Shown here: piece by piece, positions 34,439-47,434 of the stretch
Layout of the letters: every line of letters begins with the position of its first letter
Numbering within the stretch: position 1 is the first letter of the stretch
The notes under the pieces: model-generated
Databases searched by the model: none
Seen by the model: only the letters and a program-made list of their open reading frames with translations
What the model was told of the DNA's origin: nothing
Position numbers and translations under genes: made by a program
Source: JAVVHH01 sp963835135
GTDB lineage: Bacteria; Pseudomonadota; Alphaproteobacteria; Acetobacterales; Acetobacteraceae
Assembly (NCBI GenBank): GCA_963835135.1
Contig: CAWIEF010000006.1
Coordinates: 282,037 to 346,036 of the forward strand
DNA length: 64,000 nucleotides
Reading direction: 5' to 3'

Positions 34439-34476
34439 CTCCAATGCAATACAACACAACAAACCAACCAGTTTCC

Positions 34477-35370
<894 letters not shown>

Positions 35371-35642
35371 CGGCGGTCGTCGCCGGGCTCCTCGCCGACC
35401 AGGCCGCCACTGCGCGCAGCAGCCATCCAAGCCTGCACCGCCCCCGTGCGGAATCGGCACCTCGAACAAGAGCGTGCGTGTTGCGCTACACTAATGCCGT
35501 CGAGATCCGGGCGCCATGCGAGTCGGTTAAGAGACCTCGCATCACATCGGTCCATTCCTGGGTGTCGGGTGGGGACAGCAAGCTTGTCTCCGAGGCAAAG
35601 AGCGGTAATTTCGCGCAAGCAATTTTTACCGGAGTCACCAAA

Positions 35643-36062
35643 ATGGAGTTCTTTCTGCTCGAATTGTCCTACTCGACCAGCGGCTGGCACGATATCGTGC
35701 AGGAACGGGCAAGCTTCGACCAGCGCCTCGCTAAGGTTCGCAGCCTGATCGCCGACCTCAAAGGCTCGTTCGCCAACTTCCACTTTTACGATCGTACGCC
35801 GTTCACCGCCGACCATCCTCCGGTCATCGTCACCGACAAGTTCGCGCAATTCGGATCGCACGATTTGATGGCGATCCTTGCGATGCCGGACAAGGAGGCG
35901 GCGCACGCGTTCCAGATCTCGGTGCGCTCGTTCCCGCACATCGCCAGCGCCAAGCTGACCGCACTGATGCCGTGGGAGCAGACGATCAACAACTCCGTGC
36001 AACGCGCGCATGATGTGCTGTCGACCAAACGCTTCTCCGGGCCGGAGGCGCCACAGCAGTAA
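35643..36062 (+). CDS. GYD-domain protein
   Basis: A 139-residue cytoplasmic protein that starts MEFFLLELSYSTSGWHDIVQ and has the family's FGSHDLMAILAMPDKEAAHA core, close to the GYD pattern (here GSHD). GYD proteins are small alpha/beta-barrel-like dimers of unknown role. The 5' frame extends upstream but the similarity begins at the ATG at 35643. The next gene, a nucleotide cyclase, starts 27 bases downstream and is probably co-transcribed. Confidence 0.75.
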   Translation: MEFFLLELSYSTSGWHDIVQERASFDQRLAKVRSLIADLKGSFANFHFYDRTPFTADHPPVIVTDKFAQFGSHDLMAILAMPDKEAAHAFQISVRSFPHIASAKLTALMPWEQTINNSVQRAHDVLSTKRFSGPEAPQQ

Positions 36063-36089
36063 GCCCGGCTATGCGATAGGGGCTACTGA

Positions 36090-39000
36090 ATGGCGGATTG
36101 CCCCCGCTGCGGAAATGCCGCGCGCGACACGGCGCGGTTCTGCGACAGTTGCGGGCAGGAGATGCCCGCCGACGCCTATTTCCGGAGCGAGCTGAAATAC
36201 GTCACCGTGTTGTTCGGCGATGTCGTCAACTCGACTGAGCTGATCGCCGGGCTGTCGCCGGAGGAGGCGAAGACGATGCTGACGCCGGCGGTCAACGCCA
36301 TGGCCGCAGCAGTGCGCGAGTTCGGCGGCACGGTTCATTCGGTGTTGGGCGACGGCGTACTGGCGCTGTTCGGCGCGCCGGTGAGCCAGGAGGATCACGC
36401 GCTGAGGAGCTGCCACGCGGCGCTGCGGATCCAGCAGGCCGCGTCGGCCTTGCGCGAGGAGATCCGATTCCGCGTCGGGCTGGCTTCTGGGCCGACGCTG
36501 TTCAGCAGCCAGGGCGGGGTCACGCAGGGTGATCTGAGCGCGTTCGGCGCGACGATCCATCTCGCCTCCCGCCTGCAAACCCTCGCCCGCCCTGGCACCA
36601 CGCTCTGCGCCGAGACGACGCGAGCTCTGGCCGGGGACGTGGTCGAAATGGAGGCGCTCGGCAAGCGAGCGCTGCGCGGTTTCGGCGGCATGCAGGAGGT
36701 CTTTGCGCTGACCGGGCTGAGCCGGGCCGAAACCGGATTTCGCCCGGCGCTGCTGCGTGATCTCAGCCCGTTCGTGGGGCGGGAGCGGGAGTTGGCGCAG
36801 ATCTTGGCGCATGCGCGGGGGTCTCGTGACGACGCGCGCCCGGCGATCGCGATCGTGGCCGAAGCCGGAACCGGCAAGTCGCGCCTGGCGCTCGAGACGG
36901 CGCGGGTACTGGCGCAAGAGGGCTGGGCGATCTTCCAGGTAGGCGCCGCGTCGTATGGGCGCGACGTGCCGTATCAGGTGCTGGCGGGGCTGGTCAGCGC
37001 CGCGTTGGGGATCGATCAGCGAGAGGCGGCGACGGCGCCGGAGCGGGTCCGCATGGAGTTGGCGCGGCTGGGTGGGGACGTCTCACTCGCGCCGGCGCTG
37101 CTATCGCTGCTCCGACTGAAGCTGGGCGATGCTGCGGCTGGTTGGGATGCGCTCGACCCGGTCCGCCGCCGCGACGTGATCGCCGCCGCGACCCGCGCCG
37201 TGCTGGACGGCATCGCCCAACGGCAGCCGACCCTGCTGGTAATCGACGATCTGCAATGGACCGACGCGGAGAGCCTCAAAGCGTTGGATTTCGCGCCAGA
37301 TGCCAACGGCGCGCTGCTGATCACCACGCACCGGCCGGATTTCAGGCCGAACTGGCAAGCCCGTCCGCTCGATACATTGCGGCTGCCGCCGCTTTCGCCC
37401 GACAGCGCCAGCGCGATGGTGCAACAAGCGTTTCCGGGCTTGGCCGATATGTTGCGAATCCGGCTCATCCTCCGCGCGGAGGGCAATCCGTTTTTTGTCG
37501 AGCAGTTGGCGCGGGATGCGCTGGCGATGCCGGCCGGGGTCGAAACCAACGGCATCACGCTGCCGCCGACGATCCAGACCGTATTGGCTTCGCGCGTCGA
37601 CCGGCTGGCGGCCGAGGACAAGCTGATCGTGCTGACGGCCGCCGCCCTGGGGACTCGGTTCGCGTTGCGGCACCTGCGCGCGCTCTTCCGCGAAGCGCCG
37701 GAAGGGCGGTTTCACGAGCAGCTCACCCGGCTGGCGAACTCCGGCATCCTGCAGCCGGTCAATTTCGGTGACGACACGGTCACGTTCTCGCACGCGCTGG
37801 TGCAGGAGGTGGCGTATGCCGGGCTGCCGCGCGAAGAGCGGCGCGGGCTGCATCACCGTATCGTCCGCGCGCTCAAGGATGGTGGCGGCAGTCTGCAAGA
37901 TCAGTCGGAGACGCTAGTTTATCACGCCGCCCGGGCCGAAGCCTGGGAGGAGCTGATCCCGGCTGCGCGTATGGCGGGGCAGCGGGCGGCGCGGAACTCA
38001 GCCTATGCCGCGGCCGCCCGCTTTCTGCAGCAAGCGATCGACGCGTGCCGGCGGCTGCCGCAGACCAAGGCGCGCATGGCCGAGGAGATCAATCTCCGGT
38101 TTGATTTGCGGATCAATTTGTTCCCGACTGACGCGATTGCGAACAGCTTGGCGAATTCCACCGAGGCCGAGTGGCTGGCGCGCGAACTTGGCGATCTTGA
38201 CCGGCTCGGCTGGGCCACCGCCTATCTGGCCCGCGACCTGCAGCTCGTCGGACGGCCGCGCGATGCCAAGGCGACCGCGTCACGCGCGCTTACCTACGCC
38301 AACGACGACGCGAAACTGCACACGGCCGCGCAGTACTTCGCGGCGCAAGCGGACTACGCCATGGGCGAGTATATCGAGGCAGCGACCCGGCTGGCTGAGC
38401 TGATCGCCAGGCTCGAGGCGACCGATCCGGGGGCTTGGACCGGCACGACCGGCCCGGCCATCGTCATTTTTCGGGTCTGGCTGATCTGGTCGCAGGCGCG
38501 GCTCGGCCGGTTCTCCGAAGCGCTCTCCGAATCTGCGCGCATGCGCGAGCTCGCCGAATCCTCCAACTTGCCGCTCGGCAGGATGCTTGCGCAACTGAGC
38601 GAGGGGTATGCGCTGGCGCATGCGGGATCGCTTTCGGCCGCTGAGACGGTGTTGCGCTCGAGCCTCGCGCTGTGCCGCCGCTGGGAGTTGTCCGCGTGGT
38701 CAAACAGCATAATGTCGTGCTTGGGCCATGTGCTGGCTCGATTGGGGCAGTTCCACGAGGCGTTCGACATGATCAACTCGTCGATCACGCGGCGGCGCAA
38801 GATCGGCGTGCTAGTCAACATCGCGCAGGAGCTAGCTTGGCTGGCCGATGCGCATCGGTTATCCGGCGACTATGGGCTCGCATGCGAGATCGCCGACGAG
38901 GCGATCGCGGTGGCGCGGCAGCACGAGGAGCGCGGCAACGAAGCGCTGGCCCACTTCGTCCGCGGCGAGGCGCGGCGAGACACGGGCAACCGAGCGGACG

Positions 39001-39122
39001 CAGAAGCGAGTTTCGAAAAAGCGATGGCGATGGCCGAGGCGACGGGCATGGCGTCGCTGGTGGCATCCTGCAGGGAACGGCTCGAATTAGCGGGGAGTAC
39101 ACATGCGCGAGGATCCGAATGA
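36090..39122 (+). CDS. Class III adenylate/guanylate cyclase with ATPase and TPR domains
   Basis: A 1010-residue signalling protein. Order: zinc ribbon (CPRCGNAA, CDSCGQ), cyclase homology domain at about 33-205 with metal aspartates D44 (VLFGDVVNST) and D88 (VLGDGVLALFG), FVGRE-type AAA ATPase with P-loop AEAGTGKSR (about 257) and Walker-B-like LLVIDDLQWTD, winged-helix region, then TPR-like repeats to the end. The usual active-site Asn is His (ATIHLASRL), a variant common in this architecture. It likely integrates a ligand or partner signal into cAMP production. Its end overlaps the phosphatase gene by 20 bases. Confidence 0.88.
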   Translation: MADCPRCGNAARDTARFCDSCGQEMPADAYFRSELKYVTVLFGDVVNSTELIAGLSPEEAKTMLTPAVNAMAAAVREFGGTVHSVLGDGVLALFGAPVSQEDHALRSCHAALRIQQAASALREEIRFRVGLASGPTLFSSQGGVTQGDLSAFGATIHLASRLQTLARPGTTLCAETTRALAGDVVEMEALGKRALRGFGGMQEVFALTGLSRAETGFRPALLRDLSPFVGRERELAQILAHARGSRDDARPAIAIVAEAGTGKSRLALETARVLAQEGWAIFQVGAASYGRDVPYQVLAGLVSAALGIDQREAATAPERVRMELARLGGDVSLAPALLSLLRLKLGDAAAGWDALDPVRRRDVIAAATRAVLDGIAQRQPTLLVIDDLQWTDAESLKALDFAPDANGALLITTHRPDFRPNWQARPLDTLRLPPLSPDSASAMVQQAFPGLADMLRIRLILRAEGNPFFVEQLARDALAMPAGVETNGITLPPTIQTVLASRVDRLAAEDKLIVLTAAALGTRFALRHLRALFREAPEGRFHEQLTRLANSGILQPVNFGDDTVTFSHALVQEVAYAGLPREERRGLHHRIVRALKDGGGSLQDQSETLVYHAARAEAWEELIPAARMAGQRAARNSAYAAAARFLQQAIDACRRLPQTKARMAEEINLRFDLRINLFPTDAIANSLANSTEAEWLARELGDLDRLGWATAYLARDLQLVGRPRDAKATASRALTYANDDAKLHTAAQYFAAQADYAMGEYIEAATRLAELIARLEATDPGAWTGTTGPAIVIFRVWLIWSQARLGRFSEALSESARMRELAESSNLPLGRMLAQLSEGYALAHAGSLSAAETVLRSSLALCRRWELSAWSNSIMSCLGHVLARLGQFHEAFDMINSSITRRRKIGVLVNIAQELAWLADAHRLSGDYGLACEIADEAIAVARQHEERGNEALAHFVRGEARRDTGNRADAEASFEKAMAMAEATGMASLVASCRERLELAGSTHARGSE

Positions 39123-39543
39123 TATCTTAAACTGGTGGCGGATGGATGAGCGGGTGACGACCTCGGGGCAGCCGAGCGTCGAGCAGCTCAGGCGGATCGC
39201 AGCACTGGGGGTGCGCGAGGTGATCAATCTCGGGCTGCACACCCACGAGATGGCGCTGGCCGACGAGGCCGGCACCGTGATCGAGCTGGGGATGCGCTAC
39301 ACACATTTGCCGGTTGATTTCAAATCCCCTACCGCGGGCGATTTCGACGCCTTCGTGACCGCATTCGAAGCGACCGCGCCGCTGCCGGTCCATGTGCATT
39401 GCATCATGAACTGGCGCGTTTCCGCCTTCTTCTACCGCTACCGCCGCGACATACTCGGCCTTGACCCGGTGGCGATCCGGCCCGACCTGTACGCGATTTG
39501 GTCGCCCGATCCGGTCTGGACCGAGTTTATCTCAGGTGGCTAA
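39103..39543 (+). CDS. Tyrosine-phosphatase-like protein (DUF442-related)
   Basis: A 146-residue protein with TSGQPSVEQLRRIAALGVRE and VINLGLH, the start pattern of the DUF442/beta-lactamase-hydrolase-like phosphatase group. The P-loop-like motif is HVHCIMNWRVSAF, in which Cys and Arg are four residues apart rather than the five of classical phosphatases, as in other members of the group. Its ATG lies 20 bases inside the cyclase gene, with GGGGAG upstream, so the pair is translationally linked. Confidence 0.75.
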   Translation: MREDPNDILNWWRMDERVTTSGQPSVEQLRRIAALGVREVINLGLHTHEMALADEAGTVIELGMRYTHLPVDFKSPTAGDFDAFVTAFEATAPLPVHVHCIMNWRVSAFFYRYRRDILGLDPVAIRPDLYAIWSPDPVWTEFISGG

Positions 39544-39559
39544 CGGCTCCTCAAGCCTT

Positions 39560-39672
39560 CAACACCGCCGATAAGCTTCGCCGCGCCGAGGATCTCGTAG
39601 CTAAGGCCCTGAGCGTCCGCGACACCGCAGCACACCTGAAATCGGCGAGACCGCGCTCTACGAGGCGCTCAG
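39560..39672 (+). pseudogene. Resolvase helix-turn-helix relic
   Basis: Translation gives DKLRRAEDLVAKALSVRDTA and, after a frameshift, IGETALYEALR, the C-terminal DNA-binding helix-turn-helix of a serine resolvase. The catalytic part is absent. It lies between the phosphatase gene and the left end of the IS66-family element. Confidence 0.6.
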
Positions 39673-39780
39673 GCCACACACCACCTGAGTTGGCCCTCCG
39701 TTCACGTCAACCGGACACTCAGCGCACTTCGTGTCCGCACGCTATTACCAATAAGGTTCGTTGAGGCGGTAAGCGTCCGG

Positions 39781-40119
39781 TCACAGCCCGTGTTTGTAGA
39801 CATTCCGCATCGTGAATGTCGCGATGAGGATCGCGAATAGGTTTCCGATTACGATTCCGACGACCCGCCGATCGGCATTCGCCTCGTAGGCTTGAACAAT
39901 TTGGGCCAGGAGCAGAAGCCCCACCGCCACCGCCATGTGCGCGACAACGTATTTGCGGCGGATCGACCTAGGGGCCGAGTCGCTCCATACGACATCGTCG
40001 ACAGCAAATTTGATGCTCAAGCTGTCTTTCTGCGGATAGCGCCGAGTGGTTTCGGCCAGAGCCGGAGCATAGCCCCAGAGAGCTACGCAGAGGGATAGAA
40101 TGAATAAAGCGATCATCAT
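39781..40119 (-). CDS. Small membrane protein carried by the IS66-family element
   Basis: A 112-residue protein starting MMIALFILSLCVALWGYAP with a signal-like first helix, a polar stretch (RRYPQKDSLSIKFAVDDVVW) and two further hydrophobic helices (AVAVGLLLLAQIVQAYEA; IVIGNLFAILIATFTM). The ATG overlaps the tnpC stop (ATGATGA), so it is translated from the transposase transcript, and its stop touches the left terminal repeat. It therefore looks like a passenger of the element. I do not recognise a family. Confidence 0.65.
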   Translation of the reverse strand: MMIALFILSLCVALWGYAPALAETTRRYPQKDSLSIKFAVDDVVWSDSAPRSIRRKYVVAHMAVAVGLLLLAQIVQAYEANADRRVVGIVIGNLFAILIATFTMRNVYKHGL

Positions 40120-41697
40120 GCTGCCAGCCGCTGATCGAGGCGGGCGTGCACGCCGATCGCATTCCACGGCAGCAGGTCGCCGACGCGGTTGACCGGGTGA
40201 TCGGCGACGCGCTCGAGCACGTGGCGCAGATATGCCTCAGGATCCAGGCCGTGGAGCTTGGCCGTCTCGACCAGGCTGTAGATCGCCGCCGCACGCTCAC
40301 CACCGGCGTTGGATCCCGCGAACGTCCAATTTCGCCTGCCGACCGCGATCGGGCGCATCGCTCGCTCGGCGGCCGAGTTATCGATGCATGCGCGGCCGTC
40401 GCGCAGGATCAGCGTCAATGCATCCCATCGCGACAGCGCGCAGCGGATCGCCGCGGCGAGATCGCTCCGCCCGGAGATGCGCGAGCGGGTCGTGTCGAGC
40501 CAGTCGCTTAGGTCCCTCATCAGCGGCGTCGTGTGCGCGACGCGGACGGCGAGGCGCTGATCGGGTGGCTTGCCTCGGATGGTGTCCTCGATCCGATACA
40601 GCGCGGCGATGCGGTCCAGCGCCTCGCGCGCGAGCGGCGATTTAGCCGCTTCGTGCACGTCCCAGAACTTGCGTCGAGCGTGGGCGAGGCACGCGGCCTC
40701 GACGATGCTCCCGTTGTCGTAGAGCTTGGCGAACCCGGCATAGCCGTCGGCCTGGAGAATGCCGCGGAACTCGCTCAGATGCGCCCGCGGGTGCTCGCCT
40801 TTGCGGTCCGGCGTGTAGCGGTAGAACACAGCCGCCGGGTCGGGACCGGCGAACGGGCGGTCGTCGCGAACATAGACCCACAGCCGCGCCGTCCGGGTGC
40901 GGCCGAGACCGGGCTCGAGCACCGGCACGACGGTGTCGTCGGCATGCACCCGCTCGCCCGCCATCACGTGCTGTCCGAGCGCATCGACGAGCGGGCGCAA
41001 CAGGCGTGCGCTCTGGCCCACCATGTCGGCCATCGTCGAGCGGCTGAGGTCGATGTCTTCGCGGGCGTAGATCTCGGCTTGCCGATGCAACGGCAGATGG
41101 TCGCAGTATTTGGCCACCAGCACATGCGCCAGCAGCCCGGCGCCAGCCCGGCCGCGGCGGATCGGCAGGCTAGGCGCCGGAGCCTGCGTGATCGTCTCGC
41201 AGGAGCGGCAGGACAGCTTGGGACGGACGTGCCGGATGACGCGGAACGAGCCCGGCACGTAGTCGAGCAGTTCGGTCACGTCCTCGCCCAAGGGGCGCAG
41301 AACGCCGCCGCAGGCGACACAGGCACCAGCGACGTCGCAGGGCGCCGCATGCTCGATGATGTCGCGTGGCAACGCCGGAGGCAGCGGACGACGCACGGGC
41401 TTGATCGGGTCGGCCGCGATGGGCTCGACGGTCGGTGTCTTTGGGCTCCGTCTCGGCGATCCTCTCGTCGAGATCGGCCAGGGTCAGCTCGAGCTGTTCC
41501 AATTGGTCGCGCAGCTTCTCCGACGAGCGGCCGAATGCGACGCGCAGCGCCCGGGCCAGCCGGGCCCGCAGCGCCTCGATCTCGTAGCGCTGCTCGAGCA
41601 ATCCGGCGCGTGCCGCGGTGAGTTCCGTCCGCTGCGCCGCCACCATGGCCCTCAGCGTAGCGACATCGCTCGGCAGGTCATCCGGGTCGATCGGCAT
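40116..41697 (-). pseudogene. tnpC: IS66 transposase TnpC, one frameshift
   Basis: DDE transposase of the IS66 group. The N-terminal part (MPIDPDDLPSDVATLRAMVA, AFGRSSEKLRDQLEQLEL) is in one frame and the rest in another after an extra base near 41428-41440. The main part has the zinc-binding CVACGG...CRSCETI region and DDE residues in RVHADDTVVPVLEPG, GILQADGYAGF and DNSAAERAMRPIAVGRRNW. The C-terminal EAYLRHVLERVADHPVNRV is typical. About 527 residues when repaired. Confidence 0.9.
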
Positions 41698-41746
41698 ATG
41701 CACAGAATCTCGCACGTCGCCGCGTCGCGCCAAGCAGAACCTGCGC

Positions 41747-42096
41747 TTAGACCGATTTCCGGCCGCCACGTCCGCACCGGCGCCCGCCAGTCGATCCTTC
41801 GGTCAGCACGCCAACTGCGCCGGTGTGAGCGACACCGCGCCCACGCCCTCGCTCGCCGACGGCCACACGAAATGCCCGCGCTCCAGCCGCTTGGCGTAGA
41901 GCACCAGGCCCTGGCCATCCCAGAACAACAGCTTGATGAGATGACCCCGGCGCCCCCGAAAGGCGAAGATCTGGCCGCTGAACGGATCGTGGTTGAGCTG
42001 CTGTGCAACGAGAGAAGCCAAACCATCGAACCCGCGCCGCATATCCGTGGCACCCGCGGCTAGCCAAATCCGCACGCCAGCAGGCGGAGAGATCAT
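41747..42096 (-). pseudogene. tnpB: IS66 accessory protein TnpB, frameshifted
   Basis: Required for IS66 transposition. The first frame holds VRIWLAAGATDMRRGFDGLA, DPFSGQIFAFRGRRGHLIKL and LFWDGQGLVLYAKRLERGHF, ending prematurely at LTPAQLAC. The normal continuation (VLTEG, then IDWRAPVRTWRPEIG) is read in the other two frames just downstream, so two single-base deletions are needed to explain it. Overlaps the tnpA stop by four bases. Confidence 0.85.
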
Positions 42097-42545
42097 CCGC
42101 GCAGCGCCGTCACCACCCGCCGCAACGCCGCTACGCTGACATCCGTATCCACCCTGACACGGATGCCGTTCTCCAGCTCAATCTCGATCTGCCCCACCCG
42201 CTTGGTCTCTGGTTTCGGTCGAGCCACCACAGCGTTCGACTCGCCCTTGCGCGTCTCCGCCACACGCACCGGCACGAGCTTGACCGCGGGCGCATTCAGC
42301 GCCGGACCCGACGTCGTGCGTCGCCACCGATAGATCAGGCTCGTGCAGATCCCATACCGCTGAGCCACCTCCTCCACCCGCACGCCAGGTGCTGACGCGG
42401 CTGCCACGACCCGTGCCCGGAAAGCAGCATCGTGCGATCGCCGACGCTCCTCGACAATCTCGATCCGAGGCAACGAAGCAGCATTTGTGGCAGCCAAAGT
42501 GGCTGCCACACCGGCAGCCTCGCCATCGTGCTCAAGGTAATCCAT
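42093..42545 (-). CDS. tnpA: IS66 accessory protein TnpA
   Basis: About 150 residues with the helix-turn-helix of the IS3/IS911 OrfA type: RSHDAAFRARVVAAASAPGV and VEEVAQRYGICTSLIYRWR, followed by the C-terminal IEIELENGIRVRVDTDVS with AALRRVVTAL, characteristic of IS66 TnpA. Start at MDYLEHDGEAAG (42545). It appears intact. Confidence 0.88.
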   Translation of the reverse strand: MDYLEHDGEAAGVAATLAATNAASLPRIEIVEERRRSHDAAFRARVVAAASAPGVRVEEVAQRYGICTSLIYRWRRTTSGPALNAPAVKLVPVRVAETRKGESNAVVARPKPETKRVGQIEIELENGIRVRVDTDVSVAALRRVVTALRG

Positions 42546-42603
42546 CTCCCAAGCACAGACGCTACACGCAGGCAAAACAAGGCGGTCTCGGGCGGACGCC
42601 TAC

Positions 42604-43038
42604 GGCGGAGAGGGTGTCCGCAATCAACGCCCTATTATCACAGTGTTGCAACCCGACAACTCATCTGTCCCCCTGTCCATTCCCTGCTGGTCAGGCAAGC
42701 AAAACACTTCGGAGCGAGTTTGCCAGGAAGACTGGACTGGGGTGCGCCGATCCTCGCAAACACTCGCGGACGGCAGCGCACGAATCCACGCTAGCTCCCG
42801 CAGGCGAATCGCGGCGAAACCAACCCCGTCGGCATTGCGCCAAGAGCGGTCGATCCAGGTCGCTCAGCCGGCGCCGGAAAGCGGACAGCCAGCATTAGAG
42901 TGATCGAACTGCCTCGGTTGGCTCTGCCGCGAGCGTGGCGAACGAGGCCGCGCGGGGTGTCGCGACGGGATCGCCGCTCTTCCCCGCGGATGATCGAGCC
43001 TCGATCGCCGTCGCTTAATCGCGGTCTTCCGATGCGGC
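42604..43038. other. Intergenic region between IS66 element and methyltransferase gene
   Basis: About 435 bases. Short frames on both strands look random and I recognise no RNA or repeat. It may contain decayed mobile DNA, but nothing specific can be supported. Confidence 0.5.
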
Positions 43039-44097
43039 TTAGGGCCGAGCCTCCAGAATCATGTTGAACGGCGTCTCCGTCGCCTTTCGCACCTCGGCGA
43101 ACCCGCCCTCCTGGATCGCCGACGTTAGCCTGCGCCAGGCCCGCCTGGGCGCCGAGCGCCGCCCCGACCGGCTGGTCGAGCGAGGTCGGAACGCAGATCA
43201 TCGTCGAGGCCGCGAAGAACAGCCGGCTCGACCGGGTTCAGGTTGTCCTCCAGCCGGTCGCCGGCCAGCGGCTCGACGATCATCCAGCGTCCGTCCGGCT
43301 TCAGCGTCTGCCGCACATGCCGCGCCGCGCCGACCGGATCGCCCATGTCGTGCAGGCAATCGAAGAATGTCACCAGATCGAGGTCCTTGCCGGGAAAGTC
43401 GGCGGCGGAGGCGACCTCGAACCGTGTGTTGGCCGTCACGCCATGCTGCTCGGCATGCGCCCGCGCCTGCTCGATCGAGCCGGCGTGGAAGTCGTAGCCG
43501 ACGAAGGTCGAGCGTCGGGAACGCCTTGGCCATGATCACGGTCGAGAAGCCGTGCCCGCAGCCGACGTCGGCCACGGTCGCGCCGCGCTCCAGTTTCGCC
43601 GACATGCCGTCCAGCGCCGGCAGCCAGGACTGCACCAGGGCGTTGTGATAGCTCGGACGGAAGAAGCGCCCGACGGTGCAGAACAGGCACGGCGATTGCT
43701 CGCCCCAGCCGACGCCCTTGCCGGTGCGGAACGCCGGCTCGACCAGCGCCTGGTTCTCCAGCATGACCGCCGCGAGGTCGAACGCGCCCTGCAGGTAGAC
43801 GGGGCTGTCGGTCTGGGCGAACACCATCGCCTGCTCGGGCGACAAGGTGAACGCTGCCGGCCGCCGGCGTCGTAGTCGAGATAGCCGGACGCCGCCTGAT
43901 GCGACAGCCACTCGCGCGCGTAGCGTTCGGCGATGCCGGCTTTCGCGCGCCAGTTCCGCCGCCGTCATCGGGCCGCTCTCCTGCAACGTCCGGTACAGTC
44001 CCAGCCGGTCGCCGATGCGCACCATCGGCACGCTGAACGCCCCTCCGAGATCACCGAGCATCCGGCCGACGAACTCGTTCAGCTTGGTTTCGTCCAT
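43039..44097 (-). pseudogene. Class I SAM-dependent methyltransferase, several frameshifts
   Basis: The protein starts MDETKLNEFVGRMLGDLGGA and has a winged-helix dimerisation domain (LYRTLQESGPMTAAELARES) followed by a Rossmann methyltransferase domain: ATVADVGCGHGFSTVIMAKA, DLVTFFDCLHDMGDPVGAA and DGRWMIVEPLAGDRLEDN; the end reads EVRKATETPFNMILEARP. At least three shifts (near 43880-43940, 43500-43515 and 43100-43210) are needed to join these. Domain order resembles O-methyltransferase-like proteins found with regulators. Indels in the sequence or real decay cannot be told apart here. Confidence 0.8.
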
Positions 44098-44392
44098 CAC
44101 GATCACCCTTCCTTCTGTTTTCTGTCGTTGATGCGAAATCTCTAGCGTCGCGGCGCAAGCCCCGGCGTAGGACGATATTGCCAACGATCTGTCGCGGGAT
44201 GATTGTGCGAGCGCCCGAAGATGTCGCGTCTGTCGCGCCCGGCGCGGCGCAGGAGATCGTCGTCCATCAAGGGGTTACGTGGGCGTAACAACGAGGAGCG
44301 CGACAGACGCGACAAAGCCGGCCCGCGCGCACGACGCGGCCGCGACCGAAGTCTGCGACTATGCGCAGAGTCTCGACCGAAGGAGCCGCGCA

Positions 44393-46540
<2,148 letters not shown>

Positions 46541-46552
<12 letters not shown>

Positions 46553-47254
46553 AGGCACGAACATGTAGCCCACGCCGCGCACGCTGCGGATCACCTCCGG
46601 TTTGGCCGGGTCGCGCTCCAGCTTCCGGCGCAGGCGCATGACGCGGTTGTCGATCGCCCGGTCGAATGCCTCGGCCTCGCGATGGGCGACGGTCTCCAGC
46701 AGCCAGTCGCGGGTGAGGGGGCGGTTCGGGTTCTCGACGAACAGGCGCAGCAGCTCGAACTCGCTGGCGCTCAGGCTTTCCGGCGAGCCGTTGGCGAGCG
46801 TGAGCGTCCGGCGTTGCAAGTCCAGCATGGCGGCGCCGACCCGCACCTCCGTCAGCCTTGGCGGCGGCGGCGCGCCGGCGGCCGTGCGGCGCAGCAGCGC
46901 CTTCACGCGCGCGACGAGTTCCCGCGGTTCGAACGGCTTGGCGACATAGTCGTCCGCGCCCGACTTCAGCCCCACGACCCGGTCGATCGTGTCTCCGGCC
47001 GCGGTGAGCATCAGGATGCCGACGCGCGCCGACCGGCTGCGCAGCCAGCGCGCCAGGGCGAAGCCGTCCTCTGCCTCGTTCAGATGTACGTCGAGCAGTG
47101 CGACGTCCGGCATGGCGTGCTGGGCCAGTCGCTTCAGTTCGGCGCCGGAGGCGAACGTGGTCGGACGCAGGCCATGCTGGGCCAGACACTCCGCGACGAC
47201 CTGTCGCTGGAATGCCTCGTCTTCGACCAGAACGATCTTTGCCGGGCTGTTCAA
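46541..47254 (-). CDS. OmpR-type response regulator
   Basis: A 237-residue transcription factor with an N-terminal receiver (VLVEDEAFQRQV, phosphoacceptor D55 in ALLDVHLNEAEDG, LTAAG, YVAKPFEPREL) and a C-terminal winged helix (SLSASEFELLRLFVENPNRP, NRVMRLRRKLERDP, VRGVGYMFVPSG). It converges on the hybrid kinase gene with overlapping stops. It is the obvious candidate partner of that kinase's Hpt domain; targets are unknown. Confidence 0.92.
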
Positions 47255-47434
47255 GCTGGTTTCTCGTTGGTTCGCTGTGCCGCCGAAAGCAGGTGAATGA
47301 TACGCTCACGCGATACGGGCCGCCACTGAGCCCGTCTCGGCCGTTACCGCGCCTCCTCGCGATCTTTGCCTCCCTACTTTCGCGTCCGCTTTAAAGCTCT
47401 GGTGGTTTCAAAGCCGCTCTTCCGTTTCGGCTAA

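Larger units (their letters stand above)
39769..42603 (-). mobile_element. IS66-family element with a passenger gene
   Basis: The element runs from GTAAGCGTCCGG (39769-39780) to the inverted end CGGACGCCTAC (42593-42603); the termini match at 11 of 13 positions. Inside, on the minus strand, are tnpA, tnpB, tnpC and a short membrane-protein gene. IS66 elements usually make 8-bp target duplications; the flanks TTGAGGCG and GGCGGAGA do not match, so the element is either old, rearranged or bounded slightly differently. tnpC and tnpB carry frameshifts. Confidence 0.8.

Noticed and set aside
39761..42611. 8-bp target duplication around the IS66-family element
   Set aside because: Flanking 8-mers TTGAGGCG and GGCGGAGA do not match, so no duplication is claimed.
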